This document shows, piece by piece, positions 58,946 through 64,000 of a stretch of 64,000 nt of DNA; the first letter of the stretch is position 1, and every line of letters begins with the position of its first letter. Source of the stretch: Flagellimonas aurea (GTDB taxonomy: Bacteria > Bacteroidota > Bacteroidia > Flavobacteriales > Flavobacteriaceae); assembly GCF_017313785.1 (NCBI RefSeq), contig NZ_JAFLNL010000006.1:124001-188000 (forward strand), in the 5' to 3' direction. Made by a program: the position numbers and the translations under genes. The notes below the pieces were generated by a model. The model had not been told where the DNA came from and did not search any database. It was given only the letters and a program-made list of their open reading frames with translations.

Positions 58946-60112
58946 TTATTTTAAAATGGTTATTTGATCATCTTCAATTAGGTAATCAAAGTATGTTTCG
59001 GACACGAACGTGTTCAGTACTTCTTCAATGGTTTCCACATCAAAAGTGGCAGTGAACACCCTGTCTTCCAAGTCCATGTTCTTGTTCTGTATGGACACCC
59101 CGTAGTGCCTTTCCAATTTTTTTATCATATCCTTAAATTTCATGCCCCTAAGAACTAATTTCCCTTTCATCCAACTGGTATACAGTTCGGTATCGACCTT
59201 TTGCACGCTCATTTCTTTATGGGCAGATTCCCAAGAAGCCATATCTCCAGGTGTAAGCAATGTGGAATCGTCCTCACTATAGCTCGTACCCGATTCATAA
59301 AGTCTAACGGATCCTTCAACCAGCACCGTCTTTTGGTTGGTATCCTCGGGGTAGGAAGTGACATTGAACTGGGTTCCTAATACACGTATATCCAATGATT
59401 GCGAAGTGACTATAAATGGACTGTTCTCATTTTTCTTCACATGGAAGAATGCTTCTCCGATCAATGTTACTTTTCTCTGCTGTCCCGGAACAAACTTTAT
59501 AGGATATGTTAAGGTGGAACCTGCATTAAGATTAACAGTGGTTCCATCAGACAAAACAATTTTGAATGTCTTTCCATTTGGGATATGTAGCGTATTGTAA
59601 ACCAAATCGTTGTCAACTGCGTCAATATCACTTTGTGAATAGTCCACCATATTTTCAGCTTTAGTGCCGAGCACATTGCCATCCCTTGTTACAATCGCGG
59701 TAGAACCCGACTGGGACAGAATCCGGGTTTCCCCATTCCCCAGTTCCAACGTAATAGCTGTTGGATCATGCTCCACCTCTACCAATTTCTCCATATAAAA
59801 TGACTTATAGAAAAGAGATAACGCCACAACACCAACAAAAACTGCTGCATAACGCATAAACCTTGAATAAGAAGTTGTTAAACGCTTGTTCGATTTATTT
59901 GTATGAAGTCCATGTTGAATTGTTCCCCAAGCTTCTTGTGAATCAAGATGATGTATATTTTGCAGTTCTTTCAATTTATTATCCTGCAATTTTTTGAGCC
60001 TTTGAAAGGTCAAAAAATTTTCATCATCTTCAGACAACCATTTTTCAAATAGAATTTCTTCTTCTTCGCTTATGGGCCCTTTTAATTTTTTAAGGATAAT
60101 TTCTACGATCAA
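58946..60112 (-). CDS. FecR-family anti-sigma factor of the utilization locus
   Basis: A 388-residue protein: cytoplasmic anti-sigma part (about 1-85), one transmembrane helix (about 88-107, YAAVFVGVVALSLFYKSF), FecR domain (GKTFKIVLSDGTTVNLNAGS, then GEAFFHVKKNENSPF and VLGTQFNVT) and a C-terminal DUF4974 segment. It receives the substrate signal from the STN domain of the SusC encoded next. Confidence 0.93.
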   Translation of the reverse strand: MIVEIILKKLKGPISEEEEILFEKWLSEDDENFLTFQRLKKLQDNKLKELQNIHHLDSQEAWGTIQHGLHTNKSNKRLTTSYSRFMRYAAVFVGVVALSLFYKSFYMEKLVEVEHDPTAITLELGNGETRILSQSGSTAIVTRDGNVLGTKAENMVDYSQSDIDAVDNDLVYNTLHIPNGKTFKIVLSDGTTVNLNAGSTLTYPIKFVPGQQRKVTLIGEAFFHVKKNENSPFIVTSQSLDIRVLGTQFNVTSYPEDTNQKTVLVEGSVRLYESGTSYSEDDSTLLTPGDMASWESAHKEMSVQKVDTELYTSWMKGKLVLRGMKFKDMIKKLERHYGVSIQNKNMDLEDRVFTATFDVETIEEVLNTFVSETYFDYLIEDDQITILK

Positions 60113-60236
60113 TTTGGTCTTTGTTTATAGCGATGATAACATATCATCTACTTATAAGACCTAAAAAATTGAAAAACGGGTAGTGAAAATCTTATATTTT
60201 TATATAATTTTTTATAAATATTCCATTTTAAGCTGT

Positions 60237-60725
60237 CTAAAAATGGATATTTCTCAAATTTAAGCGAAGTATCTTAAAAGACTTTTTCAAGTGGTACTTT
60301 ACTGTATTGACTGTAATGCCCATGATTTCTGCTGCACCTTCATACTTGATTCCTTCCATAACACAGAGCTCAAATACCTTTCTATTTTGTGCTGGCAAGG
60401 ATTCCAGCTCTTTAAAAATTGTTTCAGAAACCTCTGACTGAATCCACTCATTCTCATAGGAAGGTACATAAGTAGTGGAATGGGACATATCGAAAGTTCG
60501 TTGAGAATTTTTAATTTTTTTTAAACTTTCATTTCGTACAGCAGTATTGATGTAGGGCTTAAAATTCTCAATGGTTGTATACTCATTTTTCTGTAATAGC
60601 TTGGTGAAAACTGTTTGTACCACATCTTTTGCATCATCCAAATCTTGCACATAACTATAAGATAACAAACACCATTCTTGGTAATGCTCAAGAAACATTT
60701 CTTCCAAATTTTTAGTGTTTATCAT
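60237..60725 (-). CDS. ECF RNA polymerase sigma factor of the utilization locus
   Basis: A 162-residue sigma factor: region 2 (YSYVQDLDDAKDVVQTVFTKLLQ) and region 4 (LPAQNRKVFELCVMEGIKYEGAAEIMGI, then NTVKYHLKKSF). It heads the minus-strand operon, 124 bases before fecR, and is the only transcription regulator visible in the locus. Confidence 0.92.
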   Translation of the reverse strand: MINTKNLEEMFLEHYQEWCLLSYSYVQDLDDAKDVVQTVFTKLLQKNEYTTIENFKPYINTAVRNESLKKIKNSQRTFDMSHSTTYVPSYENEWIQSEVSETIFKELESLPAQNRKVFELCVMEGIKYEGAAEIMGITVNTVKYHLKKSFKILRLNLRNIHF

Positions 60726-60986
60726 TTCTGTAATTATTATGAACTTGGTTAATAAAGCTTACTGATTATAGTAGAAAAAAGAAATTTGAATACATTATAA
60801 TTAATTGTATATTTTACACTTTAAACAATAGCAATTTATCAAATTGTTGCTATTTGTGCAAAAAAAATGTGATAATTACAAATAAAAAACATCGTATTGC
60901 CATTTTCGCACTCGAGTACTATCGTAGTTGCTCAAACTGAAGAGGCAAAATTTATAAGTGAATGTAATTAAAATCAAAATTTTACC
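60726..60986. promoter_or_regulatory. Divergent control region with nested dyad
   Basis: AT-rich, 261 bases. AATAGCAA at 60827-60834 and TTGCTATT at 60847-60854 form an 8-bp inverted repeat, with an inner dyad CAATTT-ATC-AAATTG between. It lies between the sigma operon and the dehydratase/dehydrogenase operon and could be a shared operator. No regulator that binds it is known from the window. Confidence 0.45.
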
Positions 60987-62180
60987 ATGAAAGACCTGTT
61001 GATGAACCGTACCATTACAAGTGAAGGCATTTGGGTAGGAAGATGCCACATACCACCTGAAAGAGCCTATAACAATATTGAAGGGCCCCATGTAATTTGG
61101 GTACATAAAGAATGGGTATATGATTTATCATATTATTTCAAATCTACGGGAGAGCTCATCAATTCGGACAACTACAAAGAAATATTGAACGTAAAAGATC
61201 CAAATATTACAAAAGTGGGAACTCTTGAAGAAATTTTGGAAAATTCATTTTATCATCAAAAAAATGATGCCAAGCCATTTTTCCTCTCCCCTAACGACAC
61301 CCAAGCCGTAAAGGCATGCGGGGTAACTTTTATAAAAAGCTTATTGGAAAGAGTAATTGAGGAGCGGGCAAAAGGAGAACCTCAATTGGCCATACAACTA
61401 AGGGACGAGATTACCTCCATCATCGGCGAAAGCCTGAACAACATAGTACCGGGATCGCCGCAGGCCGTTAGTTTAAAAGAGGAATTAAAGAAAAGGGGGA
61501 TTTGGTCCCAGTACTTGGAAGTTGGTATTGGGCCCAATGCAGAAGTGTTCACTAAAAGCCAACCTTTTTCATCGGTGGGATTTGGTGCGGAGGTAGGGGT
61601 ACTCAGCGATTCCAAATGGAACAACCCAGAACCTGAAATAGTGTTGGTGGTCACCAATTCCGGCAAAATCGTGGGGGCCACTTTGGGCAATGATGTGAAT
61701 TTACGGGATTATGAGGGCAGAAGTGCCTTATTATTGGGAGAAGCAAAGGATCAAAATGGATCTTGTGCCGTTGGTCCCTTGTTTAGAATGTTCGATGATT
61801 CTTTTTCGTTGGACGATGTAAAAAGTGCCAAGGTATCCTTAACGATTACCGGTACCGATGGTTTTGAGTTAAAGGATGCGAGTGACATGGGAGAAATAAG
61901 CAGGTCACCTGAAGAATTGGTAAAACAAGTGATCAATGAAAACCATCAATATCCCGATGGGTTCATTCTTTTTTGTGGAACCATGTTCGCTCCAACGTTG
62001 GATAGAAATGAAAAAGATATGGGATTCACCCATAAACCACAGGACAGGGTGATTATTGAATCCCCTAAACTGGGAATGCTGGTGAATTGGGTCAACTCGG
62101 CAGATAAAATTCCCAATTGGAATTTCGGAATCAATGCTTTTGTGGACTACTCCTTAAAACGGTTACAAAAAAAGAACTAA
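60987..62180 (+). CDS. FAH-family 2-keto-3-deoxy-pentonate dehydratase-like enzyme
   Basis: A 397-residue cytoplasmic protein without a signal peptide. The fumarylacetoacetate-hydrolase fold is marked by GFGAEVGVLSD, the metal-site strand NPEPEIVLVV, GATLGNDVNLRDYEGRSALL and VGPLFRMFDD. These match the 2-keto-3-deoxy-arabinonate dehydratase branch better than ring-fission hydrolases. The product would be alpha-ketoglutarate semialdehyde, the substrate of the enzyme encoded next. An ATG five codons later is an alternative start. Confidence 0.85.
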   Translation: MKDLLMNRTITSEGIWVGRCHIPPERAYNNIEGPHVIWVHKEWVYDLSYYFKSTGELINSDNYKEILNVKDPNITKVGTLEEILENSFYHQKNDAKPFFLSPNDTQAVKACGVTFIKSLLERVIEERAKGEPQLAIQLRDEITSIIGESLNNIVPGSPQAVSLKEELKKRGIWSQYLEVGIGPNAEVFTKSQPFSSVGFGAEVGVLSDSKWNNPEPEIVLVVTNSGKIVGATLGNDVNLRDYEGRSALLLGEAKDQNGSCAVGPLFRMFDDSFSLDDVKSAKVSLTITGTDGFELKDASDMGEISRSPEELVKQVINENHQYPDGFILFCGTMFAPTLDRNEKDMGFTHKPQDRVIIESPKLGMLVNWVNSADKIPNWNFGINAFVDYSLKRLQKKN

Positions 62181-62234
62181 TGCAACGTATGTTGAAATAC
62201 CCTTTACTAATCAATAAGAGAAAAAAATAAAAAA

Positions 62235-63818
62235 ATGATATCAGGCAAAAACTATATCGGTTCAAAAGTATCGGCGAATGGCGAAAGAACCTTCCATACC
62301 TTTGATCCAAAAAGCAACCAAAATACGGCTTGGACCTTTTATGAAGCCTCCTCTACAGAAATTGACGAAGCAGTTCATCTGGCGGAGCAGGCATTTCAGG
62401 AGTACAAACAATTTTCCGGTGTTAAAAAAGCAGGTTTTCTAAGGGCCATAGCCAAAGAAATTGAGAATTTGGGCGATGAGTTGATCAAGACCTATACGCA
62501 GGAATCCGGGCTTCCCGAAGGCCGTGCCTTGGGAGAACGAGGCCGTACCATGGGACAGCTCAATGCATTTGCCACATTGCTGGAAGAAGGTTCGTGGACC
62601 GATGCGACCATAGATACCGCAATTCCCGAACGCACACCTATTCCTAAAGAAGACATACGAAAAATGTTGGTCCCGATAGGCCCTATAGTGGTTTTTGGGT
62701 CCAGTAATTTTCCTTTTGCATTTTCTACTGCCGGCGGTGATACGGCAAGTGCCCTGGCTGCGGGGTGTCCTGTCATCGTAAAGAGCCATCCCATGCATGC
62801 GGGAACCGGTGAACTTGTTGCGTCGGCAATTATAAAGGCCGCAAAAAGAACAGGAATGCCCGACGGGGTTTTTTCAAACTTGAACAGCAGTGGGATCGAA
62901 GTTGGAGAAAGATTGGTCACCCACCCAAAAGTAAAGGGCGTAGGTTTTACGGGAAGTATCCGTGGAGGAACGGCACTTTATAATTTGGGTACACAACGGG
63001 AGGAACCCATACCCGTTTTCGCAGAAATGGGGAGTGTGAACCCTGTTATTGTGCTTCCCTCTGCCTTGGAAGACAAAAAGGATCATTGGGCCTCCCAATA
63101 TGCCGGCTCCATTACGTTGGGGTCTGGCCAATTCTGCACCAATCCCGGCCTGTTGATTGGGCTTAAAGGAAAGGCTTTGGACAATTTTGTTTCCACATTG
63201 GGCGAACAACTGTCGCTTTTGGATCCATCGAGCATGTTGCATCCGAACATCCATGAAAACTATGAAAAGGGACGAAAGGAAATCTCCAGTAATGAAAAAG
63301 TATCCGTTGTGGCGGAATTTGATAAAGAATTGCCACCAAATTATGGCAGGCAGCAATTACTTACGGTGAGCGGAAAGGATTTTTTGGAGAACCCCGTAAT
63401 GCACCAGGAGGTCTTTGGACCGTTGTCCCTGGTTGTACAATGTGCCGATGAGGAGGAGCTCACCAATATCCTTCATAGTTTGGAAGGTCAACTTACCGGA
63501 ACAATATTGGGTGATGAACCGGAGATAAAAAAATATGAAAAGGTGGTAGATGCCTTAAAAAGTAAGGTGGGGCGAATCATTTTCAACAGTGTTCCCACTG
63601 GTGTCGAGGTATGTCCGTCCATGTTTCACGGTGGCCCCTTCCCGGCGACCACAGATAGTAGGTTCACTTCGGTGGGGACATCGGCCATAATTCGATGGGT
63701 ACGTCCCGTCTGTTTCCAAAATTGGCCACAATCCATGCTACCAGCCGAATTACAAAACGACAATCCGTTGGGTATCATGAGAAAAGTGAACGGTACGTTC
63801 ACCTCAAACCCTATCTGA
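62235..63818 (+). CDS. Aldehyde dehydrogenase, alpha-ketoglutarate-semialdehyde type (NADP)
   Basis: A 527-residue cytoplasmic protein. Class features: VPIGPIVVFGSSNFPFAFS at the cofactor entry, FTGSIRGG, the catalytic glutamate in FAEMGSVNPV and the catalytic C301 in GSGQFCTNPGL. The group oxidises 2,5-dioxopentanoate to 2-oxoglutarate in oxidative pentose and hexarate pathways. It lies 54 bases after the dehydratase, so the two genes give the last two steps to the citric acid cycle. Confidence 0.9.
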   Translation: MISGKNYIGSKVSANGERTFHTFDPKSNQNTAWTFYEASSTEIDEAVHLAEQAFQEYKQFSGVKKAGFLRAIAKEIENLGDELIKTYTQESGLPEGRALGERGRTMGQLNAFATLLEEGSWTDATIDTAIPERTPIPKEDIRKMLVPIGPIVVFGSSNFPFAFSTAGGDTASALAAGCPVIVKSHPMHAGTGELVASAIIKAAKRTGMPDGVFSNLNSSGIEVGERLVTHPKVKGVGFTGSIRGGTALYNLGTQREEPIPVFAEMGSVNPVIVLPSALEDKKDHWASQYAGSITLGSGQFCTNPGLLIGLKGKALDNFVSTLGEQLSLLDPSSMLHPNIHENYEKGRKEISSNEKVSVVAEFDKELPPNYGRQQLLTVSGKDFLENPVMHQEVFGPLSLVVQCADEEELTNILHSLEGQLTGTILGDEPEIKKYEKVVDALKSKVGRIIFNSVPTGVEVCPSMFHGGPFPATTDSRFTSVGTSAIIRWVRPVCFQNWPQSMLPAELQNDNPLGIMRKVNGTFTSNPI

Positions 63819-64000
63819 CCAGAAAAAAAGAAGGCATAGCATATCTCAGGAGGTTTTGGGCTCATCGAGATAGAATGAAAGGATAAACAGCTTGCTGGTT
63901 TCCCTATATCAACCTTGGGAAGCAATCTGTACTTGAGGAAATAGGGTTTGTCCGGACCGGTACATTGATAATGGGTCTTTGTTATATGGATAGAGGTCAG
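63819..64000. other. Unassigned right edge
   Basis: About 180 bases after the dehydrogenase stop. Short open frames exist on both strands but none has a convincing start, and I see no recognisable protein. A further gene may begin beyond the window. Confidence 0.4.

Noticed and set aside
63626..63925. A 99-residue minus-strand frame at the right edge
   Set aside because: Two thirds of it is antisense to the aldehyde dehydrogenase, and the rest has no recognisable pattern.

Overview
The window looks like chromosome from a marine member of the Flavobacteriaceae (Bacteroidota). Grounds: SusC/SusD proteins, sigma/FecR/TonB-receptor triplets, a BfmA/BtgA-type mobilization protein, an IntDOT-like integrase, signal peptides ending in A-Q, and moderate-to-low GC. 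This is inference from protein families. I saw no rRNA, no intact tRNA and no CRISPR array.

Layout. (1) 1-11600 is chromosomal. It holds a partial AAA ATPase, then a minus-strand envelope cluster (thioredoxin, ApbE flavin transferase, DUF4266 lipoprotein, DUF3570 outer-membrane-type protein, LTA-synthase-like phosphoglycerol transferase, diacylglycerol-kinase-like lipid kinase), and a divergent ECF sigma / FecR / TonB-receptor operon. (2) 11750-12170 is a broken IS3-family element that cuts the start of a secreted-protein gene. (3) 12205-25038 is a mobile island of about 12.8 kb bounded by a 13-bp direct repeat. Its backbone is the integrase (23577-24800), a mobilization gene, a small XRE regulator and two HEPN-type genes. 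Its main cargo is a visibly AT-rich, tightly packed six-gene operon (19187 down to 12434): AAA ATPase, multi-pass membrane protein, thymidylate synthase, cytosine-5 DNA methyltransferase, ORC/CDC6-like ATPase and an unrecognised alpha/beta protein. This is a good candidate for an undescribed defence or modification system. (4) 25039-25851 is scar DNA with a remnant of a second integrase and an orphan terminator. (5) 25852-63818 is one large polysaccharide utilization locus.

The locus has three parts. A plus-strand operon (28697-43556), with a divergent GH95 gene, encodes secreted arabinose-releasing hydrolases (GH127, GH51, GH43), six esterase domains, and a cupin/SMP-30 lactonase lipoprotein. 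A convergent minus-strand operon (60725 down to 43581) encodes ECF sigma, FecR, SusC, SusD, two exported enolase-superfamily dehydratases, two exported RraA-family proteins, an NTF2-like protein, a BASS transporter, a PQQ/cytochrome-c dehydrogenase lipoprotein and a cupin protein. Divergently, 60987-63818 encodes a cytoplasmic FAH-family dehydratase and an alpha-ketoglutarate-semialdehyde-type dehydrogenase.

Together these genes suggest that an acylated, arabinose-rich glycan is imported through SusCD, de-esterified and hydrolysed. The sugar would then be oxidised without phosphorylation: sugar to lactone (PQQ enzyme), to aldonate (SMP-30), to 2-keto-3-deoxy acid (enolase superfamily), then either to 2-oxoglutarate in the cytoplasm or to aldol products (RraA). 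The early enzymes carry export signals, so the first half of the pathway would run in the periplasm. No isomerase/kinase arabinose pathway and no hybrid two-component or AraC regulator is present in the window; the only visible regulator of the locus is the ECF/FecR/SusC relay.
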